Translations under genes and position numbers: made by a program
The notes under the pieces: model-generated
The model's database searches: none
The model's input: the letters and a program-made list of their open reading frames with translations, nothing else
What the model was told of the DNA's origin: nothing
In this document: positions 48,071-59,546 of the stretch, piece after piece
Position numbering within the stretch: the stretch's first letter is position 1
How the letters are laid out: every line of letters begins with the position of its first letter
Assembly (NCBI GenBank): GCA_958298945.1
Contig: OY282605.1
Location: 38,666,811-38,730,810, forward strand
Source: Atherix ibis
Taxonomy: Eukaryota > Arthropoda > Insecta > Diptera > Athericidae
DNA: 64,000 nucleotides
Reading direction: 5' to 3'

Positions 48071-50040
48071 ACCCTTGGTAAAAGTATAATTTAAAATGAA
48101 ATATGGCAAAAAAGCATTATTGAGAGTGATTTGGAAAATATGCGGGCTACCCCTCCATGTAACTTCCATGGTAGTCCCTTCAAGAGGAGTCTGCAGAGCG
48201 TGCTAGGTAAATTTGTATTTCTATAGTGCATTACGAATGGTTGAAACAGAATAATTTGCAGCAAGGATATGCCATCAAATTTTGTGTTAAATTGAACATA
48301 TAAATAGTTGTATCGATCTTATAGGGAATATTTTTTATCAAAAGCACACATATTTTTGGTGGCAAAGCGCATTTTTGGAGGACCAAAAAGCCTTTAATAT
48401 CAAAAATTGATAAAAATGTAGAACGAGTAAGTGCTTCTATCATGTCAGATTATTGGATATCATTAAAGCTGGTGAAAGTCTCTTAAAAATGTTATAAAAA
48501 TTTCGGATATTTCAGACACTTTGACATCGTTCCTTATAATATGGCCATCTCTATTAAGGAACAGATTTGAAGGAATATAAGAGGTCCCCATATACAATTT
48601 ATCTAAGTTCATGTGACTTGTTTTTGTACCCCAAAATTCCAGTTGCAGCCTTCCAGCTACAATAGAAAGAATGCCCCCACCAATGTCTAACTACCAAAAA
48701 AAAACTATTTTGAAGGAAAAAATATTGATGTATGAAAAAATAATTAAAATTTTTATTAAAAAAATCAGTATTTCCATAATTTTGTCACAACTCGAAAGTG
48801 TGGATAAGAAAACTCCTAACTTTACGATTATAGATTATGAGAAACTTTTTCTAGGAATTTTGGTTTTTCTGAGTATTAGCAATTTTCATATTCATTTATC
48901 TGGAATCAAAAATTTGATTTAACCTATTTTTAAGATTTTTTAAAAATAAAAATCAAAAGTGTTTAAATTTTTTTGCCAGCAGAGAAAAGGACTTTACTTT
49001 TTAAAATAACTTCTTATAAATGAGGAAAAAAAATTGTGCACTTTTATTTATTTTTAAAAAGAAGGAAAACGAAACCATTATTTTTATTAGAATTTTCTTT
49101 AAAAATCCTCAATAAATTTTATTATCACAATTTTCAAACAAACAAAAAATAAAACTAATAATTTTATCACAGCTGCAATGTGAATATACGAAATGAACAT
49201 TTGAAAATAGATTTTCAAATTAATTTAAGATTATTGCACGGATATGAGAATTTATTGATGGCGGTTATAAATCGAAAATCGAATGATAGAAATTACCAAA
49301 CGCTTAACCAAGGGTCATAATTTACACTAGTTCCAGAACCAGCCAACACCACATCGAGAATTCAATGTTTTCACAATGCATCCCTTTGCACAAAATACTA
49401 TAGAATTTTGCACAAATGTACATATTTGAATTTATACAAATATATTTTATGTAGTATGGCATCCATGCAGACTTCGACTATAATAGTTTTTCGCAATTTG
49501 CATATTACTGAACAGGGTGGACTTTAATGGTGATATAATCTTCAATACTATAAATTCTAGAATAATGTTTATTTAAAGTTCATATCACGCGTAAACTCCT
49601 TCAATTAAACGGATACTGAACACCTACTACAGACACGAATGATAACATCTCATTTTGATACGATTTATTATTGATTTTAATCTAAATTATTTCTTTACTA
49701 ATATTATTGGTGGTTATCAGACTGTAAGGACGTTTTGGTGAGAGTATAGACATTTTAATATTATTAATAATTACTAGTTTAAAGTTTAATTGCAATTGGA
49801 AATTTATAAAATCAAGTTTATAATTGTTTATCTGGACTGATTCAATGGTAGCAAAGATTTTTGAAATATTATTATTTTTATCATTGAAAAAAAAAAATAA
49901 ATGTCATTAACAGAATTTAATAACTTTAGTCATGGAACGATACATAATTAAAACACGTGTAAAAGTTATCCGAAGAATCAAAACTTGGGAATATCACTGA
50001 GTTTTCATACAGGTCGTTCGGTCAAATAAACCAGATATGA
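48071..50040. other. AT-rich intergenic DNA, no gene recognised
   Basis: An 83-codon plus-strand frame at 48671-48922 and a 70-codon minus-strand frame at 48231-48443 have no recognisable motifs. Nothing else is supported. Confidence 0.5.
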
Positions 50041-50044
50041 CATT

Positions 50045-50088
50045 AAGAGCAATTTGGCAACACTGTAGACTTTTCCTGCATGGTGTTT
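50045..50088 (-). repeat. Short dispersed repeat (pair with 3717-3760)
   Basis: AGAGCAATTTGGCAACACTG (near 50047) is the reverse complement of the block near 3725-3755, and the similarity extends into the adjoining GACTTTTCC. Confidence 0.4.
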
Positions 50089-50816
50089 CTATAAGAGTCC
50101 CTCTTAGGAGTACAGTAGAAGATTTCACCTTCTCCGGTAATTAGGAGTGCAATGAGTGAAGTTGTTTTTTTGTAAATAGAACATCGAAATTTTAAAAAGT
50201 TCTAACGATACTTTGGAAAATATTTATTATCAAATTTACACAATTTTTGGTAATATAGAGCATTTCTGGAGGGGAGAGAAGCAGTGGAAGACAATTCTTA
50301 CTTAAAGAAAAAGGCCTTTAGCATCGTTTAAAATGTGGAACAAATCGGGCCTCTTATAGAGTCGGACCGTCAAGGAATATTGAAGGTACTTAAATAGCTC
50401 AGAAAAAGGGTATGTCACGTCAAATTTAAAATTATAGACACTTATAATTTTAAATTTGACGTGACATAGATGCTCCACGCTGGCAAAGTCCATTTTCTCA
50501 CTATCACCTCTTATCAATGGGGTTTTAACTTGAAACGGGACTCCTATCATTTCGCAGGTCTCCCTACCCACTTGATTAAAGTCCATATGACATTTTATTA
50601 TTCCGAAACAATAAAGAGTATAGTCTAAGCCTCGACAACTTCAAGTCATTAAAGTGCACAGCAATTGCACATTTTCTACAACACCAGTCAGCGAATTTTA
50701 ATAAAAGACCTATTCTTATACGCTTACAAAGCCTAGAGACCATTTTCAACAATAAAAATTGGATCCTTGAACAATAAGCAGTTAATACAGATTTTTTTTT
50801 AAAATAAATTTCAATT
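50089..50816. other. Unrecognised intergenic DNA with a perfect hairpin
   Basis: A 94-codon minus-strand frame (50302-50586, starting MDFNQVGRETCEMIG) spans the hairpin at 50411-50468, so part of its sequence is a palindrome product. I do not recognise any domain in it. A short exon or an element fragment cannot be excluded. Confidence 0.4.
50411..50468. repeat. Perfect fold-back inverted repeat, 26-bp arms, 6-bp spacer
   Basis: TATGTCACGTCAAATTTAAA plus ATTATA (50411-50436) is exactly inverted at 50443-50468 around GACACT. Perfect 26-bp arms with such a short loop are very unlikely by chance, even in AT-rich DNA. Confidence 0.9.
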
Positions 50817-51130
50817 TCAACGTGTCTTTTAACGGCTTTATTTCGATGGCATTACCGGCTTTTATTTTCGAAGAAATACGGTATCATCCATATTTCGTCG
50901 GAAATGAAGTCGGTAATAATATTATTGTGAATGGTGAACACTATCATGACATGACAATAGACTTTTTTAAGGCCAAAATTAGATATCGCGGACTTGGATA
51001 ATATGCGCTTTCATAGGAAAAGCTTCATTTACCACAGAACGCAAGAAACAATGACTCTATGGTAAAAGAAATTTACAGGACATATTATCTCATGAATAAA
51101 TGAGGTCAAGCCATCATCATAATAATCAAC
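50817..51130 (+). pseudogene. DUF4817-type transposase relic
   Basis: The plus strand, across frames, reads FVGNEVGNNIIVNGEHYHDM and TIDFFKAKI (family FFENEAGNAVTVNGERYRDM). After a frameshift it reads MRFHRKSFIYHRTQETMTLW, corresponding to MWFQQDGATCHTARETMTLL. The second catalytic Asp is lost. Coding similarity fades near 51120. No terminal repeats were found. Confidence 0.7.
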
Positions 51131-52050
51131 GGTTCGAAAATCAAAAGTTCGGTCTAGGCTTGCTGAATCAAAAAACTTCAGAAGTACCGGCTTGACGCTA
51201 AAGTATTTCAGTTCGGCAATCCAAGGCATCCTGGCTAACATCGTAGCTTCGTTTATTGGAACAATACCAAGTGTATAAGCTTAAATCAGCTGTTTTTTAG
51301 TCAAAAAAATACATGTTTTTTTCATAGAAAGCAAAAACAAATTTATTTAAAGTACTTGCCCCCGCTAGCTACACATTCTTCCCATCTCTCGGGCAATTTG
51401 TGGATACCGCGCCAAAAAAATTCCTTCTCTTTCGAGGCAAACCACTCATCAAGCCATTTTCGGACGTCTTCGTAAGAATCGAAGTGCTGCTCGGCGAGCG
51501 CGTGGCCCATCGACGAAAATAGATGGAAGTCGGAAGGGGCCAGGTGTGGTGAATAAGTGGGGTGGGGTAGTACCTCCCAGTTGAGTGTCTCCAAGTAGTT
51601 TCGGACCATTTTTGACGTGTTCAATGGTGCGTTGTCGTGGAGGAAAATCACCTTTTCATGTCTTTGTTGATAATCCGTCCTTTTTTCACACAGAGTACGG
51701 TGCAATTTAATCAGTTGTTGGTGGTAGCAGTGGGCATTGACAGTTTCAGCAGGTTTCAACATCTCATAGTAGACGATACCCTCCTGATCCCTCCAAACAC
51801 ACAGCATTATCTTCCTTCCGCAGTGATTTGGTCTTGGGAAAGATGCTGATGGTTGGCCGGGATCAACCCACGATTTCTTGCATTTAGCATTCTCGAAATA
51901 TATCCACTTTTCTTTTCCTATCATAATCCAATGTAGGAACGACTTTCTTTTTTGTCTGGCGAGCAAGATTTCGCATGTGGTTTGGCGTCGCTCCATCTGC
52001 CTATCGGTCAATTCATGCGGCACCCATTTTCCGATCTTTTCAATCTTCCC

Positions 52051-52060
52051 CATCGCACGT
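52051..52060 (+). other. Target-site duplication, left
   Basis: CATCGCACGT on the left of repeat copy E, identical to 52523-52532. In the uninterrupted mariner this sequence occurs once, in the RLRAM-G part of the transposase. Confidence 0.85.
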
Positions 52061-52522
52061 GCCTAGGAATTTACAAGATTCCTTACCGTAGCTCAATGAG
52101 CGGAGTACAAACCAAAGTACTCTTAAAACAAAAATAGGTACTACGGGAATCGGGGTGCCCCATGGTGTTAAAACACACTGTGCCCGATAATGGTGAGGCG
52201 CCTTAGGCAGCAACGTAGTGGCTGTGGTTGAAACCCATATCGCAGGTACGATCTCCGGATCGCAGGTGGGAGGTAACTGGAAAATGTAGCAATGCATTGC
52301 AATTATCTCGGGCGTTGTCACTGCTTATGACAGAAGAGGTTTAGATAGTCCTCGCCACCAGCAGTTGGAGTAGTCAGCTTGTAACTGACTACTGACTGCT
52401 AACTATCATTTATGGTAGTGCGCTTATTGAGCGTATCTCAATCCCAATGGTCGTGGGCGAGTGGTGTTATCTTGTTTTTAAGATGCGGCATAGCACCATT
52501 AAATATATAGAGACTTCTTCCT
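52061..52522 (+). repeat. Dispersed repeat family, copy E, inserted with 10-bp duplication
   Basis: This 462-bp insertion sits in the mariner and is flanked by identical CATCGCACGT at 52051-52060 and 52523-52532. It therefore gives exact ends for one family member: GCCTAGGAATTTACAAGATT at left and AGAGACTTCTTCCT at right. It has no GAAGAT array and lacks the ~90-120 bp 5' extension seen in copies A and D. A 10-bp duplication fits retroposition better than a mariner (TA) or an LTR element (4-6 bp). A tRNA-like A box (TAGCTCAATGAGCGG, 52089-52103) and a B-box-like GGTTGAAACCC (52226-52236) hint at a SINE, but the spacing is unusual. Confidence 0.85.
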
Positions 52523-52532
52523 CATCGCACGT
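52523..52532 (+). other. Target-site duplication, right
   Basis: CATCGCACGT on the right of repeat copy E, the partner of 52051-52060. Confidence 0.85.
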
Positions 52533-53014
52533 AGACGCATGGAAATGGCTGGTTGAGTAACACCCAATTGCTCCGCGAGCATTTTTGCGATTGGGTATCG
52601 TCTTTATCCAAAAGAGCCTGCAATTGATGGTCCTTAAACTTCCTAGGCCAACTTTCACGCTTCTTGTCCCACAAGTCAAAATTGCCATCTTTGAACTGAC
52701 AAAACCAATCTCGGCACATTGTTTCCGATAAAGCACTGTCACCATAGGCCTCCATTACAATTTGATGCGATTCGGCAGCGGATTTCTTCAACAGAGCTTC
52801 GCGCATATGTTCTTTTTTATGGCACAAAACTAGACATGATTTCCAAAGGAAAAATGTATGTTGTTGTACGAAATTGCTGACAATATGTACTGATTAATGT
52901 TGACAGATGTCAAACTAATAAAAAAAAGTACAATATAGTGTACCAATGGTAGCTTAATACGCTCACTCACGCCATCTATGACCAAACAGCAGATTTAAGC
53001 TTATACACCTGGTA

Positions 53015-53905
53015 TGTATCTAGATCACTACAGCATATTGTGCTTAATTTTATCCAGAACCTGTCACACGTCCACTTATAAAATTGAATTTTGAGGTTCA
53101 ACCAAACGTCCCAATGCATATTGTATTCAGTCCTTATAATTCAAAATCTTCCGTAAATTTGGTGATGCCCTTTTAATGTTCATAATAATGTAATACATCA
53201 TTCCCTTTTTTCAGGACCCGTGCATTCCCCGATACCAAAAATTTCACTCCCGTTTATCCGATCATCATTATCCCCTTGTAAGAGAATTGTTCTCTTTTAC
53301 CCTCCCTGGAAAACACTCATGGGAGACTTAAGAGACAATAGCCCCAGGATATTTTAGGGTACAACTTCCTTTGTAGCTATTTGAAGAAAGTAGATTCTAT
53401 AGTGATTCTGAACTAAAAATATATTTAATTTGTACAGAATGCTCCAGATCTAAGAAGAATAAATATAGTGTTCTCTTTTCCTTCTGTTTGCTCGTGTTTT
53501 ATCTCCTCAATGGGCGTTATGTGGTGCAGATACAAAATTTCTATACTGAAATGATTACTTTCTTTCTCCTCTGGTACGTGTGATACCTCAAATTTATTTT
53601 CGTCTGGCAAATGTGGTATATTATGTTGTTAAAGTTACTCATATTCATGATGTGACGGTTTCTATTTAGAAAAAGTTTCATGCTCATCTACCCAATCACA
53701 CTAATCCCCTTTTCCAAGAGCTATCTTCCACTTCCTTTACTAGAAACTCTCTTAAGTCATGTGATTTATTAAAATACTAAGTCTTCACATAAGAACACAA
53801 AGCTAGCAGGAGAAACTTCAAAGGATGTTTACTCCCTATAACCCTTCACGTCAATTAATACAAATAACATCCAAATCTGCTTGTTACTATGTTGTTAAAA
53901 AGAAG
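53015..53905 (+). mobile_element. Jockey-like LINE 3' end, interrupted
   Basis: At 53215-53340 the plus strand keeps the C-terminal and end segment of jockey ORF2 (GPVHSPIPKISLPFIRSS, then a run ending CTCATGGGAGACTTAA). The segment at 53755-53880 (GTGATTTATTAAAATACTAA, GCTAGCAGGAGAAACTTC, GGATGTTTACTCCC) matches the 3' untranslated part of the jockey at 60260-60299 plus 61555-61640. The 53345-53680 part between them is not recognised and may be an insertion or a second copy's start. Confidence 0.6.
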
Positions 53906-55914
53906 ATACAACAAAAAAACAACAAGAAATGTTTATTTTCTAAAAAGAAGATTTTTACTAAAAAGACACGTTTTTTTGTTGTTGTTTTTGGTTCATTTTC
54001 GGGTTGTCCTGCTGAAATGTTTCGATTGCTATTGCAGTTTGTAATGATTCCCATTACGAATGGGACAGATCTCATCTAAATGTGAGTATCTTTTTTATAT
54101 GTAAATTTATTCAGCTCTTAACTAAATGCTTACAATTAGTGCTCAGGTAATTTTCATAGTATTCTGGCTGCTAAATGCTATCCAGTCGTTTTTTAACCTT
54201 AGTCAGAAAATGCACTTATTTAAGGACGTGCTCTTCTTCTTCGGTATAAGTTTAGAGAGAATGGAGAAAAAAAAATATAAAAATCGACATAAAGAATACG
54301 AATGCAACCATTTAAATTCTAAGGACCCTTTTACAATCTCTCAGGGGATGCACCAATTTGTCCTATTCATTTTCTTGTAATCTTTTCGTAAAAGCATTCC
54401 ATGCAATGAGGTTGAAAAATATTTCTCTAGTGAATTTGTTCACTGCAGAAGAATTAAAATCAGCACGAAGCAAGTATAGTCAGTCGTATTGGGGCTTTGG
54501 GGAGATTCATGTATAATATTTCCATACAAAGTGTAGTTAAGTATAGTTTATGTGCATACCTATGTGAGGTGTACTTACTTTGTTGATTGGAATTCTTGTG
54601 GAAAGAAATCTTGTACGGTGATACTAGCACTTAATGGTCCATTAAACTTTGAATTGCTTCGAGTTGAAATTAATCGATTTGAATATTAGTCGACATTTTG
54701 CACTCGAAAATTGAATGACAGACACCACTCCATCCACGAGGCATGAGGGCGTGAATCAATCGAACAAATCGCTGCCAACACTTTAAGAATAATTACTTCA
54801 TTCTGTACAAGGATCAATACAATATACCCGTTTTTTTTTGGGGGTTTTCTATTTTCAGAAATGAAGGAATTCTTAAAAATAATGGTTGGAAAATTTTCTA
54901 ATACTTTTAGTCAATATCTTTTGAGAAATCTTTTGCTGAAGATATTTTGTTAATGTTTTTCCATATAATTTTATAGAAGATAGAAGTTCATTTACTTACT
55001 AAATGAACAAGAAGAAGAAAACACTTAAATTGTAATCCTTGAATTTGAAGCTTTATTAAATTAGGTAAATTCTATAAACTTGCAGATAAAAATTTCTTTA
55101 TTATCCATTTTGGATTAATCCCTTTTGCAATTTAAAAATTGATTTGATAAAAATTAACTGATATTTTTTCATAAATACTGGTAAAAAATATTTTTTATAA
55201 TTTTTACCCTAGAATAATAATAAATCAAAGATATAATAAATAATTAATAATTTTAAATACTATATTATATAAAAAGATATTTTTCAGTTATCCTGTTTTA
55301 GTATAGAAATAAATTTTAAAAAAATTTCATAATTATTCATTTTGTAGTTTTGAAAGTATAGTGCCATTTTTTAACAGATTTTATATAGTTATATTTATTG
55401 AAATAAATTTTTCTAAATAAATAAAATTGCCATTTATTAAATATATAAAATTTTTGGTAAATACTATTTTTTCGTATCAACGTATCGCTCTTTAAAAAGG
55501 ACATTATGAGGCTCATTTTTCGCTTGGTGAATACTTTAATTGGCAGAACTACCATATATTGGATTCTAAAGATATAAACATGACTGTGAAAAAGCTTTTG
55601 TTACCACAAAATGTGTGAATTTTAATCTAAATCTCTCATTGGCTAATATTTCTTAGAAAATGAAGAAGGAGATACTGTTTCCGTCCATTCTGAGCGTTGT
55701 GGCTGTTTGATAACTGATCGGTTTTTGAATTAAAATTAAAGATGTTAGTATAAACCGTAATAAATTTTGGTTTTTTTTATAAAAAGGAGAACTTTTCTCC
55801 TTAGATAAGATAAAGACGGCATCGAACTTTTTTATTTAATTTTAAAAATTTGGTGGTATCAATTGACATTCAAGATCGTATGATTTGACATATTTGCAAT
55901 TTTTTTTTAGAAAC
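53906..55914. other. AT-rich intergenic DNA, no gene recognised
   Basis: Frames of 62-84 codons are low-complexity or lack motifs. No element ends were found. Confidence 0.5.
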
Positions 55915-55916
55915 TA

Positions 55917-57045
55917 CGAGGTCTGTTCAAAAAGTATTGCGAATTTCGTATTTTTTTTTCAAAAATTATTCATTTATTCATGAATATCTATTTTGTCCCC
56001 TTGAAAGTAATCCCCCACTGATATTATATACTTGTGCCAACGTTTTTCCCAATCCTCGAAGCACTTCAAAAAATCATTTTTTGTCATCTTGTTCAGCTCC
56101 CCCTACGATGCCGCCTTTATCTACTCAATCGTAGCGTAGCGTTGTCTAGGGGGACAGATCTTGCGAATACGGTGATTGCGTCATTATTAGTGTGTTGTTT
56201 TTGGCCAAAAATTCGCGCACAAGCAACTATGCGTGAGCAGGGGCGTTATCATGGTGCAAAAAGTAAATTTTTGCTCTTGCACAAATTTGGGCGTTTCTAG
56301 CGGATTGCTTTGGGAAACTTGCGCATAACTTGCAGGTAATATTCCTTATTGACCGTTCTACCCTGTGGCTAGAACTCATGATGCACCACGCTCCTGCAAT
56401 CGAAGAAAACTGTAAGCAAACTCTTCACATTCGACCGAACTTGGTGCGCTTTTTTTGGTCTTGGCGCACTTTTTTCGGTCTTGGCTCGTGCGGCAGCTTT
56501 CATTGGTATGATTGGTTTTCTACGTCATAACCATGCTTTGGTTTCTACGTCATAACCATGAGCCCATGATTCGTCATTAGTTATGACCCTTTGGAGCAAA
56601 TTTGGGTCATCGCGGACAGAGTCCAACTGCTCCTTAGCAATGTTAATGCGATGCTATTTTTGGTCCAAATTGAGCAATTTTAGTACGAATTCGGTCGTCC
56701 GGCATGTTTTTGGTCGAAAATGTGCTCGGGCGTCCGGCACGCTTTCCGTTGTTCACATCTTCTCGGCCCTCTGAGAACATTTTGTACCACCGATAAACTT
56801 TTCTTCGATCCAAGGTAGCTTCATCATATGCCACAGGCAAAATTCGGAATGTGTCCGCGCAATTAATTTTGTTTTTCACATAAAATTTGATACAGATTCT
56901 TTGATCCAAAACACGTGCAAGCAAAGCAGCTCTTAAAAATTAACTGAACATTCAAAATGGCCGCATAAGTGAGAGACATGAGTACCAATATAACGCCAAA
57001 AAATCTAAAATCGAATATACGTAACCCGCGGAAATTCAAAATTAT
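55917..57045 (-). mobile_element. Mariner, family A, copy 3 (longest)
   Basis: The left terminal repeat starts at 55917 (CGAGGTCTGTTCAAAAAGTA) after TA; the right terminal repeat is missing beyond about 57045. The minus strand keeps the helix-turn-helix start RICIKFYVKNKINCADTFRI and the hinge KVYRWYKMFSEGREDVNNGK (56900-56760), which copies 1 and 2 lack. It also keeps the second catalytic block HHDNAPAHA (about 56250-56220), deleted in the other two copies. Several frameshifts and stops and a repeated GCGC(A)CTTTTTT-GGTCTTGGC segment (56448-56486) show that it is inactive. It is the best guide to the family's full structure. Confidence 0.88.
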
Positions 57046-57064
57046 GATTTCATAGAAAAAATTT

Positions 57065-57315
57065 AAATAAAAAAATTTTTAACTTGAAAGCATTTAAAAA
57101 CTAACATTCATCAAGTAATTGCCATATTACAGTCCAAAATATGCATAAAAGTCATCAAAACTTAGTTGAAAAGGATGAACTACTGCAAGAAGTCTCTAGG
57201 GATCTATTGAAAAATATATTTTATAATATTTATAAAATATATTTAAAAACATTTTTACAAATATCTAAATTTTAAATATCTCTTATTGCATTTTACTCTC
57301 CAACATACTTATTAG
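57065..57315 (+). repeat. Dispersed repeat X, copy 2
   Basis: This is the partner of 905-1150, with blocks AGCATTTAAAAACTAACATT, CATCAAGTAATTG, ATATGCATAAAAGTCATC and ATTTTACTCTCCAAC. It begins where mariner copy 3 loses its right end. Confidence 0.5.
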
Positions 57316-58195
57316 ATAATCCTTCCATTTATGGTAGATCTTCGGAGAGTAAAGATAAATAATTTATTAAATTTATAAAAATCAATTTAAATTGAAAATA
57401 TTTTTTATATTTTAAAATTTATAAGAATTTAAATGAAAAATTATTTATCCAAAATTATTATTTTAAATTCCAATCAAAAAAAGAAATTTTAATTTCTTTT
57501 TTTGATTGTAATTTTAAATAATAATTTTCGATAAATAATTTTTCATTTAAATAATTTTTTGTTTGAAAATTTGAAAATGTTTATATTAAAAATAAGAAAA
57601 ATACATTTTAATTTAAAGAAGGATATTTATACTCTCCTAAATCTTAATTCTGATCATAATTCTGTTTTACTAGTTTCAGATTCCCAAACTACTCTAAAAG
57701 CCAATTCTGCGAGACTTAATAATTTGACAAGCACTTAAATTTATAACAAATCTTAAGAATAGAACAAAAACTAGATGACAGCATCTTTACATAAAAATAA
57801 AAATACCAAATGTATACAAATCGAGACAAATCAACCACAAATAATTAGTCGACTTATTAGACAAAAAAGTAAAATAAGAGCTTATTGGTAACAGATAAGA
57901 ATGCTCAGTGATAAAACAATACTGAATAAAATACAAAAATAACTACATCCTCAGCAGTACTCAATGTACTAAAATCGAGACAGAGCTCTCCATTCTTTTA
58001 CCCATGAGTCTTTCTCTAAAGCTTTCCGACATTGCTAATTTAATCAAACTCCTTCCAAAAAATTAACTTCCTGGCAATGATCTGATCACCTCCAACAACT
58101 TCCTAAAAGATTAATACTCATTTTTGCTACACTATATAGCTTCATCCTTCAAAAAATATATTTCCCAATCTTTTAAAATTCGCCCTTATAAAAAT
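57316..58195. other. AT-rich intergenic DNA with a large hairpin
   Basis: No gene was recognised. The hairpin at 57427-57552 is the main feature. The 57640-58195 part has a slightly raised C content and no readable frame. Confidence 0.5.
57427..57552. repeat. Fold-back inverted duplication, 62-bp arms, 2-bp spacer
   Basis: Arms 57427-57488 and 57491-57552 are reverse complements with three mismatches and a 2-base centre. It is the largest palindrome in the window. It is AT-rich, but the length is far beyond chance. Confidence 0.9.
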
Positions 58196-58199
58196 AATT

Positions 58200-58960
58200 C
58201 CCTAAACCCAATAAACCAATAAACCATCCTACAGACCAATAAGTTTCCTTCCAATCCTCTCAAATATCTTTTAAAAATAGTTCTTTACTGCTCATATTTT
58301 CTAATCGAATCCTCTAATTTAATTCCTAATTATTAATTCGGCATCCGATCCAAATACTCCACTATCCAACAGTATCATCCAGTCGTCAATTTCATTGTAT
58401 CCACTACCCAACAGTAAAAATAAAAGAGTACTATACCGGTGTATTTCTTTATAGAGTCTAGCATCCCGACTTACTCTGAAAACTTAAGAAAATCCTTCCC
58501 TCTAACTATTTCCTAGTCATAAAATCACTTCTTTTCAACCGAAACTTCCAAGGAAAGGAATCTAACGAACTCTGCGATATTGGCTGGTGTTCCACAGGGT
58601 AGTATATTTACACCCATTCTGTATAACATTTGCACATCTGACATTCCAATTTATCATAACACGTTCTTTGCTACATACGCTAATGATACGGCCAGCCTTG
58701 TATCTAGCTTCCAAAATTCTCCAAATCCAAATCCAAATCCCCCAGAACTCGTTCACCAAATGGACCTGAAAATCCCTCAAATCCAAATCAATGACCGTAA
58801 ATCAGCCCACGTAACTTTTACTCTCTGCCATAAAATATATCCTTCCATGTACCTTAATGACTTAAAGACAAGAACTGACAGACCATACCTACAACAAAGT
58901 ACTCTTATACAACACCCTACTGAAACCCATTTGAACTTACAGTAAAGATAGATATCTATC
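58200..58960 (+). mobile_element. Jockey-like LINE RT remnant, first copy
   Basis: The plus strand reads a damaged fingers region (58240-58420) and then LAGVPQGSIFTPILYNICTS (58582-58640). After that come DIPIYHNTFFATYANDTASL with the second Asp of YADD changed to Asn, and SAHVTFTLCHKIYPSMYLND (58804-58863). It ends in a block corresponding to LLKPIWTY that runs into the hairpin at 58920-58991. A second copy of the same region starts at 59050. Confidence 0.8.
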
Positions 58961-58991
58961 TATCTTTACTGTAAGTTCAGATGGGTTTCAG
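58920..58991. repeat. Fold-back inverted duplication, 35-bp arms, 2-bp spacer
   Basis: Arms 58920-58954 and 58957-58991 are inverted copies with one mismatch. The left arm is jockey coding sequence (around CTGAAACCCATTTGAACTTA); the right arm has no counterpart in the LINE order, so it is the inverted copy. LINE homology stops here. Confidence 0.9.
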
Positions 58992-59049
58992 ATGGGTACC
59001 TACTACTTTAAAACGTATAAAGAATAAATTATTCAAAAAATAAGAAAAA

Positions 59050-59546
59050 AATAATTTTGTTCACTGATATTGGCTATTGTTCCACAGGGAACTTTACTTG
59101 GACCCATCCTCTATCAAATTTACATATCTAATATCCTAAAATGTCCCAATACCTTTTTTGCTACATACGCTGACGATACCTTTTTTGTTACATACGCCTT
59201 GCGTCTAGCAACAATCCTCATGAAGTTTCCAAAACTCTCCAATACTAAATCTATAAAACCCTCCAGAACAGGCTTATTAAGTTTAGAATAGAAGTTGATG
59301 AGCGTAAATGTATCCACGTGACTTTTACTCTCCGCCATAAACTATGACCTTCCATGTACCTTAATGGCAGTCCCATACCACAACATATCAAAGTTCAACT
59401 TAAAAGACAAGAACTGAAAAGACGATACCTACAACTACTTCGATTTCTAGACAAACGTTCCAAGCATACTATAGATACCAAAATACTCTTATACGACGCT
59501 CTATTAAAACCCGTCTGAGCTTAAAGACTAGAAATCTGGAGTCCTA
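59050..59546 (+). mobile_element. Jockey-like LINE RT remnant, second copy, part 1
   Basis: The plus strand reads LAIVPQGTLLGPILYQIYIS, then NILKCPNTFFATYADDTFFV with an intact YADD, and CIHVTFTLRHKL-type sequence before a KP-stop-A-type block near 59510. It breaks at the TA at 59545, where a DUF4817 element is inserted, and resumes at 60170. Frameshifts make it inactive. Confidence 0.8.

Larger units (their letters stand above)
51343..52840 (-). pseudogene. Mauritiana-like mariner transposase, broken
   Basis: The N-terminal half (52827-52530) includes KKEHMREALLKKSAAESHQI and ETMCRDWFCQFKDGNFDL, with a frameshift near 52590. Then AEQLGVTQPAISMRLRAM is reached, and the 462-bp repeat E interrupts it. 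The second half (52053-51343) reads MGKIEKIGKWVPHELTDRQM through KYFK. Catalytic positions: the first Asp is lost (IGKEKW where relatives have TGDEKW), the second is kept in FLHDNAP and the third in LAPSDFHLF. The neighbouring SPD has become SPH. The enzyme is therefore dead by point mutation as well as by insertion. Sequence order and motifs place it closest to Mos1-type mariners. Confidence 0.9.
51267..53012 (-). mobile_element. Mauritiana-like mariner, interrupted by repeat copy E
   Basis: The inverted terminal repeats (CCAAGTGTATAAGCTTAAAT at left; its near-complement at right, ending AGCTTATACACCTGG) are flanked by TA (51265-51266, 53013-53014). Without the 462-bp insert at 52061-52522 and one 10-bp duplication, the element is about 1.27 kb, the usual size of Mos1-type mariners. 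The transposase is on the minus strand. Confidence 0.93.

Noticed and set aside
50302..50586. 94-codon minus-strand frame as a possible exon
   Set aside because: It runs through both arms of a perfect palindrome, so part of its length is an artefact of the inverted repeat; no family recognised.
52089..52236. A tRNA gene in repeat copy E
   Set aside because: The D-arm-like and T-arm-like blocks are about 125 bp apart and no acceptor or anticodon stems could be drawn; at most a tRNA-derived repeat.
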